Shown here: in pieces, positions 32,390 through 40,728 of the stretch
How positions within the stretch are numbered: the first letter of the stretch is position 1
Layout: every line of letters begins with the position of its first letter
Assembly (NCBI GenBank): GCA_035761165.1
Contig: DASTRO010000141.1
Span: forward strand, 1 to 58,300
DNA length: 58,300 nt
From: CALCHX01 sp035761165
GTDB taxonomy: Bacteria > Gemmatimonadota > Gemmatimonadetes > Gemmatimonadales > Gemmatimonadaceae
Direction: 5' to 3'
The notes under the pieces: model-generated
Told to the model about the DNA's origin: nothing
Database searches by the model: none
The model's input: the letters and a program-made list of their open reading frames with translations, nothing else
Position numbers and translations under genes: made by a program

Positions 32390-33136
32390 GTGCAGCCGCG
32401 CGAGGGCCTGGCACGGCTCGGCTCCGGCGCGCGCGGATGGCTGGCCGGCGCGTTCTCGGACCACCTGCTCTACAAGGGCGCCGCGCTCTTCCTCTCGCTC
32501 GTCCTCTGGCTCGCCGTGAACGGCGAGGAGCCGTACGAGGACACGGTGCCGGTGCAGCTGGTGCTGGAGCACGACAGCACGCTGGTGCTGGTGGGCAGCG
32601 AGCCACGGATCCAGGCGCAGGTGATCGGGCCGGCGCGCGACGTGACGAAGCTGCGCCTCACCCCGCCGGAGATCCGGCGCACGATCCCCAGCGACGTCGG
32701 CGACTCGGTGCGCTTCCAGCTCTCCGCCAACGACGTCCTGGCACCGCCAGGGGTGGACGTGGACGTGCGCCGCGTGGAGCCGGGCGCGATCACGCTGCAC
32801 TTCACGACGCGCGTGCAGCGGCGCGTCCCCGTGCGCTCGCGGTTGCGCGTGAGCGTGGACAGCGCGCTGCGCGCCATCGGCGGCCCGCAGCTGGTGCCGG
32901 ACAGCGTCACCGTGATCGGCACCCGCGCGCGCGTCGAGGCCGTGGAGTCGATCCCGACGGAGGAGGCGGACGTCGTCATCCACGACACGCTGGGCGTGAT
33001 GATGCCGCTGGACACGATGGGATTGGGCGTGCAGGTGTCGCCCGCCCGCGTGCGGGTGCGCGTCCCCGTCGTTCGCGACACGCTGCTCCCGATCCCCGCG
33101 CTGCTCCCCTGGGGCCGCCGGCCCCCCGCGCCCTGA
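32390..33136 (+). CDS. YbbR/CdaR-like domain protein
   Basis: This 248-aa protein starts with a membrane helix (LLYKGAALFLSLVLWLAV, about 28-45), directly followed by NGEEPYEDTVPVQ, the usual opening of YbbR-repeat proteins, then at least two YbbR-like beta domains. CdaR proteins of this type regulate the diadenylate cyclase CdaA in Firmicutes; no cdaA is in this window, so c-di-AMP control is only a possibility. GTG 32390 follows the previous stop by one base. Confidence 0.8.
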   Translation: MQPREGLARLGSGARGWLAGAFSDHLLYKGAALFLSLVLWLAVNGEEPYEDTVPVQLVLEHDSTLVLVGSEPRIQAQVIGPARDVTKLRLTPPEIRRTIPSDVGDSVRFQLSANDVLAPPGVDVDVRRVEPGAITLHFTTRVQRRVPVRSRLRVSVDSALRAIGGPQLVPDSVTVIGTRARVEAVESIPTEEADVVIHDTLGVMMPLDTMGLGVQVSPARVRVRVPVVRDTLLPIPALLPWGRRPPAP

Positions 33137-33144
33137 GCCGCGCC

Positions 33145-33200
33145 GTGAGGCGGGTAGCGTGAGGCGGGTGGCGTGACGCGGGTGGCGTGAGGCGGATGGG
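33145..33200 (+). repeat. Four perfect-period 14-bp tandem repeats before tsaD
   Basis: GTGAGGCGGGTAGC, GTGAGGCGGGTGGC, GTGACGCGGGTGGC, GTGAGGCGGATGGG: exact 14-nt period (two 7-nt words), ending 3 nt before the tsaD ATG. The GAGG of the last unit is the only Shine-Dalgarno-like sequence for tsaD. Confidence 0.85.
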
Positions 33201-33203
33201 CTG

Positions 33204-34274
33204 ATGCGCGTGCTCGGCGTCGAGACCTCGTGCGACGAGACCTCCGCGGCGGTGCTGGAGGGGGAGGGGGACGACGTGCGGCAGCGGTCGCTCGTCATCC
33301 TGTCGCAGGACGTGCATCGCGTCTTCGGCGGGGTGGTGCCGGAGCTGGCGTCGCGCGCACACCTGACCGCGCTGGTGCCGGTGGTGCAGCGCGCCCTGGC
33401 CGATGCCGACGTGGGACTCGGCGACATCGACGGCGTCGCCGTGACCTGTGCGCCCGGCCTGGTGGGTGCACTGCTCGTCGGCGTCAGCTTCGCCAAGGCG
33501 CTCGCCCACGCCCGCGGCATCCCGGTGCTCGGCGTGCACCACATGGAGGGGCACCTCTTCGCGCCGTCGCTCGAGCACCCCGAGGCGCGTCCGCCCTTCA
33601 CGGCGCTCCTCGTCTCCGGCGGCCACACGCTCCTCGTGGACGTGGCCGCGTGGGGCGCCTACGAGCTGCTCGGCGCGACGCGCGACGACGCGGCGGGTGA
33701 GGCCTTCGACAAGGTGGCCAAGCTCCTCGGCCTCCCCTACCCCGGCGGCCGCCACGTGGAGCGGCTGGCGCGCGAGGGGGACCCGGAGCGCTTCCGCTTC
33801 TCGCGCCCGATGCTGCGCCGCGACCAGCGCCCGGGCGACGCCGACTACCTGGACGTGAGCTTCAGCGGCCTCAAGACCGCCGTGCTGCACGCCGTGCGCG
33901 GCTCCGCGGACCTCGACGCCGACCGCGCGCACATCGCCCGCGGCTTCCAGGACGCGCTGGTGGAGACGCTGGTGGAGAAGACGGCGCGCGCCGCGCGGCT
34001 GCTCGGCCGCCAGCGGGTGGTGCTCGGCGGCGGCGTGGCCGCCAACGCGACGCTCGTCGCCGCGCTGCGGGCGCGCCTGGCCGCCGACGACATCGCCATC
34101 TTCGCCCCGAGCCCGCGGCTGGCGACGGACAACGCGGCGATGATCGCCCGCGCGGGTATATTTCGGCTCGCGCGCGGCGAGCGTTCGGGACTGGAGCTCT
34201 CGGCGCACGCGTCCATGCCGCTGCCGGGAACTGCGGCGTCTGGCGTCCAGCGTACGGCGTCCGGCGCGCGCTGA
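33204..34274 (+). CDS. tsaD: tRNA N6-threonylcarbamoyladenosine transferase subunit
   Basis: This 356-aa ASKHA-fold protein transfers threonylcarbamoyl to A37 of ANN-decoding tRNAs with TsaB and TsaE. Landmarks are LGVETSCDETSAAV, the metal site HHMEGH (His112, His116), LLVSGGHTLL, DVSFSGLKTAVLH and LGGGVAANATL. The C-terminal residues after about 340 (GTAASGVQRTASGAR) and the stop lie in a repeat element. ATG 33204, placed right after a 14-bp tandem repeat. Confidence 0.96.
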   Translation: MRVLGVETSCDETSAAVLEGEGDDVRQRSLVILSQDVHRVFGGVVPELASRAHLTALVPVVQRALADADVGLGDIDGVAVTCAPGLVGALLVGVSFAKALAHARGIPVLGVHHMEGHLFAPSLEHPEARPPFTALLVSGGHTLLVDVAAWGAYELLGATRDDAAGEAFDKVAKLLGLPYPGGRHVERLAREGDPERFRFSRPMLRRDQRPGDADYLDVSFSGLKTAVLHAVRGSADLDADRAHIARGFQDALVETLVEKTARAARLLGRQRVVLGGGVAANATLVAALRARLAADDIAIFAPSPRLATDNAAMIARAGIFRLARGERSGLELSAHASMPLPGTAASGVQRTASGAR

Positions 34275-34330
34275 GGCCGATCCCGTCCGGCAGGCCGTGA
34301 CCTCCCCGACGCCAGACGCCAGACGCTGCC
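34233..34330. repeat. Inverted heptamer-repeat element overlapping the tsaD stop
   Basis: Left arm (34233-34267) of GCGTCTG/GCGTCCA/GCGTACG/GCGTCCG words lies within the last tsaD codons; right arm (34307-34330) GACGCCAGACGCCAGACGC. The core includes GAGGCCGATCCCGTCCGGC. It ends 4 nt before the lgt ATG, so it also occupies the lgt ribosome-binding region. Confidence 0.8.
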
Positions 34331-34334
34331 TCCC

Positions 34335-35180
34335 ATGCCTACCATCGTCCATCCCTTCAACATCCACCTCGGCAGCTTCGAGGTGACGGGCTTCGGCCTG
34401 GCGGTGCTGCTGGCCTTCGTGATCTCGCAGATCATCGCCCAGCGCGAGCTGGTGCGCCGCGGCCACAACCCGGAGCCGATCGCGGACCTCATCCTCGCCG
34501 CGGTGTTGGGCACGATCGTCGGCGGCAAGGTCTACTACGCCGTCCTCGTCGGCGACTGGGGCACGCTGCTGAGCCGCGCCGGGCTGGTGTTCTGGGGCGG
34601 CTTCACCGGCGCGGTGATCGCCGTGGCGCTCGTCATCCGGTGGAAGCGCATCCGTCCCCTGCGCATCGCCGACGTGGCCGGGATCTGCATCGCCGCCGGC
34701 TACGCGGTGGGACGCACCGGCTGCTGGGCCGTCGGCGACGACTACGGGCGGCCGTGGGACGGCCCGCTCGCCGTCGCCTTCCCGCAGGGCGCGCCGCCGT
34801 CGTACGCCGGCGTCATGAACCGCGAGTTCGGCACCGCGATCCCCGCCGGCGTCTCGCCCGACGCGCTGCTCGGCGTGCACCCGACGCAACTGTACGAGGT
34901 CGTGATGGGCCTCATCATGTTCCTGATCCTCTGGCGCCGCCGCGATCACCGCCACGCCGAGGGGTGGCTGTTCGGGCTCTACTGCGTGCTGGCGGGGATC
35001 GAGCGCTTCATCGTGGAGATCTTCCGCGCCAAGGACGACCGCTTCTTCGGCCCGTTCACGATGGCGCAGCTGATCGCCATCGGCATCCTGGCCCTCGGCG
35101 TGATCCTGATGTACGCGTTGCGGAAGCCCGGCCCCGGCCGCCCGGGGATCTACGCGGAGGGCGTGGCGCGGGCGGCGTGA
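34335..35180 (+). CDS. lgt: Prolipoprotein diacylglyceryl transferase
   Basis: This 281-aa polytopic inner-membrane enzyme (about seven helices) attaches diacylglycerol to lipobox Cys residues. Motifs: VLLAFVISQIIAQRE, GRTGCWAVGDDYGRP (variant of the GRxGNFxNxE signature; Asn replaced by Cys as in related Lgt branches) and HPTQLYE. It would process the lipoproteins seen here (the small queA-tgt lipoprotein, the RCC1 protein and the peptide-binding protein). ATG 34335 directly follows a repeat element with little room for a Shine-Dalgarno. Confidence 0.94.
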   Translation: MPTIVHPFNIHLGSFEVTGFGLAVLLAFVISQIIAQRELVRRGHNPEPIADLILAAVLGTIVGGKVYYAVLVGDWGTLLSRAGLVFWGGFTGAVIAVALVIRWKRIRPLRIADVAGICIAAGYAVGRTGCWAVGDDYGRPWDGPLAVAFPQGAPPSYAGVMNREFGTAIPAGVSPDALLGVHPTQLYEVVMGLIMFLILWRRRDHRHAEGWLFGLYCVLAGIERFIVEIFRAKDDRFFGPFTMAQLIAIGILALGVILMYALRKPGPGRPGIYAEGVARAA

Positions 35181-35185
35181 GACGG

Positions 35186-35283
35186 CAGGGAGCAGGAAAG
35201 CAGGGAGCAGGAAACAGGAAAGCAGGAGCATCCCAAGGGTGTTCCTGCTTTCCTGTTTCCTGTTTCCTGTTTCCTACTCCCTC
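35186..35283. repeat. Inverted repeat element between lgt and the Gly-rich gene
   Basis: Left arm (35186-35230) of GCAGGGA/GCAGGAAA words, a short TCCCAAGGGTGT centre, right arm (35243-35283) CTGCTTTCCTGTTTCCTGTT and repeats. It fills the convergent gap completely, ending at the stop codon of the minus-strand gene. A very long possible stem (about 40 bp with mismatches). Confidence 0.85.
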
Positions 35284-36390
35284 CTACTCGTCCTCGAAGC
35301 TCCAGTTCACCACCGGCAGCCACCGCAGCCCCGCGGGCCGATTGCCCGCGTAGTTCAGGAGCCCGAGCTGCACGCCGTGGAGCTCGTAGGCGCGATTGAG
35401 GAGGCCGATCGTCAGGCCGCGCTGCGTGCCGCGCACGTCGTTGTAGGCGGAGACGCCCACACCGTGCAGGGTGCCGTCCTCCACGCGCAGGTAGGCGCCG
35501 GCCACCGTCAGGCCGGTGACGTCCTCGCCGCCGGCCATGATGCCGGCGATCGAGAGGCCGCGCACGGTGGGCGCGCCAACGCCCACGCCGCCGATCTGGA
35601 TGCCGCGCAGCGTGCCGCCGGCGCCCACGCCCAGCCCGCCGATCGTCAGCCCGGTGACGTTGCCGCCGGCACCGACGCCGAGCCCGCCCACACCGATGCC
35701 GGTCACGTCACCGCCCGAGCCCACGCCCAGGCCGCCGGCCGCGAAGCCGGTGAAGTCGCCGCCACCGCCGGCCCCGAGCCCGCCGATCACGATGCCGCGG
35801 ACGTCGCCGCCCGCACCGGCACCGAGGCCGCCCACGGCGAGCCCCGTGAGCTCGCCGCCGCTGCCGACGCCCAGCCCGCCGATGCTGATGCCGCGCACGC
35901 TCCCGCCGGCGCCGGCCCCGAGCCCACCGATGGTGAGGCCGACCACGTCGCCCCCGGCGCCGGCGCCCAGCCCGCCCACCATGATCCCGCGCAGGTCGCC
36001 ACCCGACCCCACGCCGGCGCCGCCGATTCCGAGGCCGACGAACTCCTCGCCGGCGCCCGCGCCGAAGATGCCGATGCCGGCCCCGCGGATGCGCGCCGCG
36101 CCGGTGAGCGGGAGCCCGAGCGCCAGCCCGTTCACCTCCCCGGTGGGCTCACCGACCGGGCTCCAGACGGTGGCGTTGATGCCGTTCACGCGCTCCAGGC
36201 GCGTGTCGCGGAAGTTGAGACGCAGGCCGGTGACGCCGCGGCTGTCACCGATGCTGATCCCCACACCGTTGACGGTGAGGTCGAGACTGCGCCGGGGCTC
36301 CTGCTCGGGCTCCTCAGTAGGCTCCTGAGCCGCGGCGATCGTGGTGGCCGCGCCGGCGAGCAGCGCGGCGAGGACGATGGACGCTCGCAT
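35284..36390 (-). CDS. Exported glycine-rich protein with 16-residue tandem repeats (LA_2272-like)
   Basis: The 368-aa product has a signal peptide (MRASIVLAALLAGAATTIAA). From about residue 95 to 270 it holds about ten tandem 16-residue repeats of the form GxxIGGLGxGxGGxxx, followed by an end domain (GLTIGLLNRAYELHGVQLGL) resembling LA_2272-type surface proteins. The regular period and Gly/Ile/Val alternation suggest a beta-solenoid. The DNA repeats have a 48-bp period and diverge at third positions, so they are selected at protein level. Function unknown; surface or periplasmic location inferred. Confidence 0.8.
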   Translation of the reverse strand: MRASIVLAALLAGAATTIAAAQEPTEEPEQEPRRSLDLTVNGVGISIGDSRGVTGLRLNFRDTRLERVNGINATVWSPVGEPTGEVNGLALGLPLTGAARIRGAGIGIFGAGAGEEFVGLGIGGAGVGSGGDLRGIMVGGLGAGAGGDVVGLTIGGLGAGAGGSVRGISIGGLGVGSGGELTGLAVGGLGAGAGGDVRGIVIGGLGAGGGGDFTGFAAGGLGVGSGGDVTGIGVGGLGVGAGGNVTGLTIGGLGVGAGGTLRGIQIGGVGVGAPTVRGLSIAGIMAGGEDVTGLTVAGAYLRVEDGTLHGVGVSAYNDVRGTQRGLTIGLLNRAYELHGVQLGLLNYAGNRPAGLRWLPVVNWSFEDE

Positions 36391-36474
36391 GTCGTGGGGC
36401 TGGAGTTGGCAGGTCGAACGACGGCTGCGCGGTCGCGCTGGCGACCGTACGAGGGGCGGGGAGGAGCGTTTCAG

Positions 36475-36634
36475 AGGCAGGAAGCAGGAGACGGGGAACA
36501 GGCACACCTCCGGGATGTGCCGTCTCGCGCCGCGCGCCGCGCGCCCGGAATCTCGCGCCCCGAATCTCGCGCCCGCTGCTCGCCCTCGCGCCTCGTGCCT
36601 CGCACCTGCTCCCTGTTCCCTGCTCCCTCTCCCC
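36475..36634. repeat. Composite repeat element between UPF0316 and the Gly-rich gene
   Basis: The outer arms AGGCAGGAAGCAGGAG (36475-) and CTGCTCCCTGTTCCCTGCTC (to 36634) are complementary in style. Between them is a run of TCTCGCGCC/TCGCGCC/TCGTGCC/TCGCACC words. It looks like one repeat type nested in another and ends at the UPF0316 stop codon. Confidence 0.7.
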
Positions 36635-37228
36635 TCACACCCGCTGCCGCCGTCCCCCCGCCCAGCGCATCCAGTCCGGCCGCGTGGGCCAGCCGCGGGG
36701 CGCGAAGCTGCCGCCGCGCATGATCTTCGGCTCCTCGGCGGTGACGAAGGCCGTCGGATCGTAGCGGTCCACGATCTCCATCACCTCGTCCATGTGGGCG
36801 CGCTGCACCACCGAATTCACGATCTCAACGCGTCCCTCGCGCCCGAAGCCGGCCAGCTCGGTGACGCCGTAGCCGCGCTCGCGCAGCGCCTCGGCGATCT
36901 CGACGCCGCCGTGGCGCGACGTGATGCGCACCGTCGTCAGCCCGTAGGCGAGGGCGCGCTCGATCGTGATGCCGACCATCGTCCCGGTGGCATAGCCGCC
37001 GGCGTAGCCGAGGATGTGCGGCCAGCTGTCGAGATACTTGATGGCGCTGGCCACGGCGAAGATCCAGATCAGCGCCTGGAAGAAGCCGAGCACCCCGGCT
37101 ACCAGGCGCTTCCCGCGGACCGCGAAGAGGACGCGCATCGTGTCGCACGAGACGTCGACGATGCGCAGGATGAAGATGAGGAGCGCGCCGACGGGCGACG
37201 CGAAGACGGCTTCGATCTCCGGAGGCAT
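36635..37228 (-). CDS. UPF0316 (DUF5698/DUF2179) membrane protein
   Basis: The 197-aa product has about three N-terminal transmembrane helices (LLIFILRIVDVSCDTMRVLF; LVAGVLGFFQALIWIFAVASAI; AGGYATGTMVGITIE) and a C-terminal soluble DUF2179 domain (about 115-170, VRITSRHGGVEIAEALRERGYGVTEL). UPF0316 proteins are widespread but have no firm function. The final 20 residues are basic/aromatic. ATG 37228, 11 nt after the acpS stop. Confidence 0.85.
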   Translation of the reverse strand: MPPEIEAVFASPVGALLIFILRIVDVSCDTMRVLFAVRGKRLVAGVLGFFQALIWIFAVASAIKYLDSWPHILGYAGGYATGTMVGITIERALAYGLTTVRITSRHGGVEIAEALRERGYGVTELAGFGREGRVEIVNSVVQRAHMDEVMEIVDRYDPTAFVTAEEPKIMRGGSFAPRGWPTRPDWMRWAGGRRQRV

Positions 37229-37239
37229 GGCTGCGGAAT

Positions 37240-37650
37240 CTACCGCCCCCGATCGGCCGGTGAAGGGCCGCCCCCCTCCAGCACCACGGTGGCTGCGGCC
37301 ACCGTGTCGCTGTGGGTGAGCGTCACCCAGGCGGTGGTCACCCCGAGCTGGGCGGCCCGTGCCGCCGCCGGGCCGCTGAGGCGCAGCGTCGGCCGGCCGT
37401 CGGTCTCGTTGGCGACCTCGATGTCGCGCCATCCGATGCAGCGCGCCTCGACCGTGCCGGCGAGCGCCTTGAACGCCGCCTCCTTGGCCGCGAAGCGCGC
37501 CGCGTAGTGCCGCGCCGGCTCCGCGCGGGCCTCGGCGTAGGCCGCCTCCGCGTCGGTGAAGAGGCGGGTGCGGCCGCGGTCCCCGTACCGCTCGAGGAGC
37601 GCCCGGACGCGGGCGATGTCCACCAGGTCCATTCCCAGACCGACGATCAT
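37240..37650 (-). CDS. acpS: Holo-[acyl-carrier-protein] synthase
   Basis: This 136-aa enzyme transfers 4'-phosphopantetheine from CoA to ACP. The magnesium-binding Asp is in GLGMDLVDIARV and the Glu in RFAAKEAAFKAL; LTHSDTVAAA is the usual C-terminal strand. ATG 37650 overlaps the stop of the upstream gene (ATGA). Confidence 0.95.
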   Translation of the reverse strand: MIVGLGMDLVDIARVRALLERYGDRGRTRLFTDAEAAYAEARAEPARHYAARFAAKEAAFKALAGTVEARCIGWRDIEVANETDGRPTLRLSGPAAARAAQLGVTTAWVTLTHSDTVAAATVVLEGGGPSPADRGR

Positions 37651-38456
37651 CCGCCGCGCGCCTGGCCACGACGTCCAGGAAGCCGACGCCGCGGTTCGGC
37701 GCCGCGCTCGCCGGCGGAGGCGGGCGGCGGTGCCGCCGCCAGCACCGGCAGCACCGCCAGCCAGCCGCGGTCCGCCTCGACGAAGAGGCGGGCCAGCGCG
37801 TCCACCCACTCGCGCCAGCGCAGCAGGCGCTCGGCATCGGCGGCGGCGCGCAGCCGCCCGGCCGCCGCATCCACCGCGGTCAGGCTGTCCAGCGCGCCCT
37901 CCAGCGCGTCCTCCAGCTCCGCCTCCAGCGCGCGTCGGTCCGGGGGGCTCGCCGCCTGGCGCGCTGCCGCCAGATCGTGCACCAGCGCGGCCCAGCTCGC
38001 ACGGACGGTGGTGCCGGTGAAGGCGGCGAGCTGCGCCGGCCACGCATTGGCCGCGCGCGCCCGCGTGCGCGCCTCGAGCAGCGGCGCGAAGAAGCGATCG
38101 TGCTCAGTGCCGGGCACGCCGCGGCGCGCCCCCACCGCGCGCAGCGCGCGCGTGAGCTCGGGGAGCACCGTGGCGCGGCGCTCGATCTCCGCCGCCAGCG
38201 CGGCCAGCGTCGCCTCCCCCTCGAGCGCGATCGCATCCCCGCGCGGGAGGGCGAGGGTGAGCACCGCCCCCTCGCCCACACGCCGCGCGCTCACCCCCTC
38301 CAGCTGCGCGAAGCGCAGCTCCAGCGGCCGGCGCACGGCCGCGAGCACGACGGCGAGGCGGTCGTCGCCGATGGTGAGCAGCGCCGTCTCGGCCACCGTG
38401 CGGCCGCGCACGGTGCCCCGCGCCACCACCGCGAGCGGCGCCTCCGGCGGCGGCAT
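37647..38456 (-). CDS. Hypothetical protein
   Basis: A 269-aa Ala/Arg-rich protein that I cannot assign to a family. The first 90 residues alternate beta-like segments (VVARGTVRGRTVAETALLTI; GVSARRVGEGAVLTLALP) resembling a PH-like or small beta domain; the remainder is helical and charged, with a low-complexity Pro/Arg C-terminus. No signal peptide or transmembrane helix. ATG 38456 shares a base with the HAD-gene stop (TGATG) and its own stop overlaps acpS, so it is firmly in the operon. A cytosolic role is likely. Confidence 0.7.
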   Translation of the reverse strand: MPPPEAPLAVVARGTVRGRTVAETALLTIGDDRLAVVLAAVRRPLELRFAQLEGVSARRVGEGAVLTLALPRGDAIALEGEATLAALAAEIERRATVLPELTRALRAVGARRGVPGTEHDRFFAPLLEARTRARAANAWPAQLAAFTGTTVRASWAALVHDLAAARQAASPPDRRALEAELEDALEGALDSLTAVDAAAGRLRAAADAERLLRWREWVDALARLFVEADRGWLAVLPVLAAAPPPASAGERGAEPRRRLPGRRGQARGG

Positions 38457-39154
38457 CAGCGCTCCTCCACCACCGCGGCCACCACCGCCGCCGTGTCGGT
38501 GAGATCGGCGAAGACGGCGGCCGGCCGATGCGAGCGCAGCGCCTCCACGTCGAAGCGGCCGGTAGCCACGGCAATGGCCCGCGCACCGATGTCGCGCCCG
38601 CACTCGATGTCGTGCGGCGTGTCGCCGATGATGACGACGCGCTCGCCGTGCACCTCGATCCCCAGCAGCTCGCGCGCGCGGGCCTGCGCCACGGCCGGCA
38701 GCCGCGGCCGGTGCTCCTCGTCCGAGCCGAAGGCGTTCACACGGAAGCGGCCGATGTCGATCCCGGCGGCGGCGAGCTTCACCGCCGCGCCGTCGGCCAG
38801 GTTCCCGGTGAGCAGGCCGAGCACCACGTCGTCGCGCGCCTCCAGCGCGTCGAGCAGCGCCGGGACGCCGGGGAGCGCTTCCGCGCGGCCGGCGCCCGGT
38901 GCCAGCTCGGCGCGCAGCCCGTCGAGGTAGAGCGGCATCAGCCGCTCCATGGCGCGGTCGATGTGCGCGTCCTCGTGCCCCTCCAGGCGCATCATCTCGC
39001 GCACGATCTGGCGGTCGGTCTTGCCGTCGTAGTGGTAGCCGGGCGAGCCCGGCGTGCCGAAGACGTGCGTCAGCGCGCGCTCCATGGCGCGGCGCCCCGC
39101 GCCGTCGCTCCGCAGCAGCGTGCCGTCGATGTCGAAGAGAACCAGCCTGCGCAC
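38456..39154 (-). CDS. HAD-family hydrolase (phosphoglycolate-phosphatase-like)
   Basis: This 232-aa protein has HAD motif I FDIDGTLLRSDG, motif II LLTGN, the motif III Lys region RARELLG and motif IV VVIIGDTPHDIECG, with a helical cap domain between I and II. It probably dephosphorylates a small phosphorylated metabolite; the substrate cannot be told. The start is GTG at 39154. Confidence 0.88.
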   Translation of the reverse strand: MRRLVLFDIDGTLLRSDGAGRRAMERALTHVFGTPGSPGYHYDGKTDRQIVREMMRLEGHEDAHIDRAMERLMPLYLDGLRAELAPGAGRAEALPGVPALLDALEARDDVVLGLLTGNLADGAAVKLAAAGIDIGRFRVNAFGSDEEHRPRLPAVAQARARELLGIEVHGERVVIIGDTPHDIECGRDIGARAIAVATGRFDVEALRSHRPAAVFADLTDTAAVVAAVVEER

Positions 39155-39188
39155 GACCGAGGTGGGGGACGAGGTGGGACGGGATCGG

Positions 39189-40181
39189 TCAGCCGGCGCG
39201 CCGCGTGAGCAGCAGGCCGGCCAGGATGAGCACCGCGCCGAGCAGCTGGAAGGGCGCCGGCGTCTCGGCCAGGAAGGCCCACGCGACGAGCAGCGCGATC
39301 ACCGGCTGCAGGTTGGAATACATGGCCGTGCGCGTGGGGCCGAGGGTGCGCACGCCGCGGTACCAGAAGAGATACGCGAGCACGAGGGCCCCCAGTCCGC
39401 TGTAGACGACGGCGCCGGTGCCCGCCCAGCCGAGCGTGGCCCACGGCGCCGCGATCAGCGCCGGGACCGCGAGGAGCGTCAGCGGCACGGTGCCCCCCAC
39501 CATCGTCACGGCGGAGAGCAGCACGCCGTCCACGCGCTCGGTGTACGGCTTGAGCAGCACGGTGTAGAGCGCCCACGCCACGCACGCGCCGAGCACCAGC
39601 AGGTCGCCGCCCACCGATGCCCCACCGAGATGCGTGCGCGAGGTGCTGAGCACGATGAGGCCGATGCCGGCGATGGAGAGCGCGATGCCGAGCGCGCCGC
39701 GCGCGCCGATCCGCTCCACGCCGCGCACGCGGCCGATGAGGGCGACGAACGCGGGGGTCGCGGCGAGCACCAGCGCGGCATTGCCGGCGCGCGTCAGCGC
39801 CACCCCCTGCACGAACAGATACTGGTAGACGCCGTTGCCGAGCACGCCGAGCAGCAGCAGGGCGACGACGTCGCGCCGGGTGGCGCGCCGACGGCTGGCG
39901 AGCACCAGGCCGCCCAGCGCCACCGAGGCCAGCAGCATGCGCGCAGCGTTGAAGGCGAGCGGCGGCACGACCTCGGTGCCGAACTTCACGACGCTGAAGT
40001 TGACCCCCCAGATGACCGCCATCGCGACGAGCAGCAGGTCGGTGAGGCCATGACCGTGGGCGTCCGCCGGCGCGACGCGCAGCTGCAGGTCGACGGCGAA
40101 CGCGGGCGGCTCGCGCGGCGGCTCGCGCGGCGGGGCGCCGGCGTCGGCTGGTGGAACGGCGCGGATGGGCTGGTGCGTCAC
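39189..40181 (-). CDS. EamA/DMT-family transporter
   Basis: The 330-aa product has ten predicted transmembrane helices in two EamA repeats (about 45-170 and 185-325); WGVNFSVVKFG and the FxxxPxxVAL-type segment begin the repeats. It is probably an exporter of a small metabolite or amino acid. The 40-residue N-terminus is Pro-rich and hydrophilic. It begins with GTG at 40181 without a clear Shine-Dalgarno, so a shorter protein is possible. Confidence 0.88.
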   Translation of the reverse strand: MTHQPIRAVPPADAGAPPREPPREPPAFAVDLQLRVAPADAHGHGLTDLLLVAMAVIWGVNFSVVKFGTEVVPPLAFNAARMLLASVALGGLVLASRRRATRRDVVALLLLGVLGNGVYQYLFVQGVALTRAGNAALVLAATPAFVALIGRVRGVERIGARGALGIALSIAGIGLIVLSTSRTHLGGASVGGDLLVLGACVAWALYTVLLKPYTERVDGVLLSAVTMVGGTVPLTLLAVPALIAAPWATLGWAGTGAVVYSGLGALVLAYLFWYRGVRTLGPTRTAMYSNLQPVIALLVAWAFLAETPAPFQLLGAVLILAGLLLTRRAG

Positions 40182-40206
40182 GGAGGGGAAACGGCGGGCG
40201 CCGCGC

Positions 40207-40647
40207 TCAGCTGACCAGCCCGCCCGACGGCATGACGCCCGGCGGGACGAACGGCGCGGCGGCGGTGCGGACGTGCAGCGGCACCTGCGTCGCGGCGCGG
40301 TCGTCCACGCTGACGTGCATGGTGTAGGAGCCCGCCTGGTCCAGCGGCAGGTCCACGGCGGCGATCAGCGGCAGGTCCATCCCCGTCCCGCCGAGCGGCG
40401 CCGCCTGGACCTCCACCTGCCCCTGTGTGTTCCATAGCTCGTCCCCCGACGGGCTGATCCAGCGCAGGGTGAGCACGTGCGTGCCGACGTCCATCTCGTC
40501 GCCCTTCAGGTGCACGACGAGGTTGGCGCGCCGGTGCACGGTGGGGAGCGTCGCCACCTGCACGGCGTCGAAGACGCCGAGGATGTTGAGCTTCCCCTCC
40601 TGCGAGAGGTTGGCCGCGTCGGCGAAGAGGGCGAAGGAGACTTGCAT
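40207..40647 (-). CDS. DUF6941-like small protein
   Basis: A 146-aa protein of beta character: MQVSFALFADAANLSQEGKLNILGVFDAV, then VVHLKGDEMDVGTHVLTLRW, then a strand ending VSVDDRAATQVPLHV. This layout is typical of an uncharacterised family I recall as DUF6941; the number is from memory and unverified. No signal or membrane segment. The function is unknown. ATG 40647. Confidence 0.65.
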   Translation of the reverse strand: MQVSFALFADAANLSQEGKLNILGVFDAVQVATLPTVHRRANLVVHLKGDEMDVGTHVLTLRWISPSGDELWNTQGQVEVQAAPLGGTGMDLPLIAAVDLPLDQAGSYTMHVSVDDRAATQVPLHVRTAAAPFVPPGVMPSGGLVS

Positions 40648-40728
40648 GTCGGGAATCTTAGACGCCTGGGAGGTGGGGAGGCAGGGGACGTCGCGACCGT
40701 CCGCGAGGAGCGGCCGCCGCGCGGGCGG

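Noticed and set aside
33145..33200. CRISPR array
   Set aside because: The 14-bp units are directly contiguous with no unique spacers.
35600..36060. Non-coding minisatellite at the Gly-rich gene
   Set aside because: The 48-bp period encodes a consistent 16-residue repeat in one frame behind a signal peptide, so it is coding sequence.
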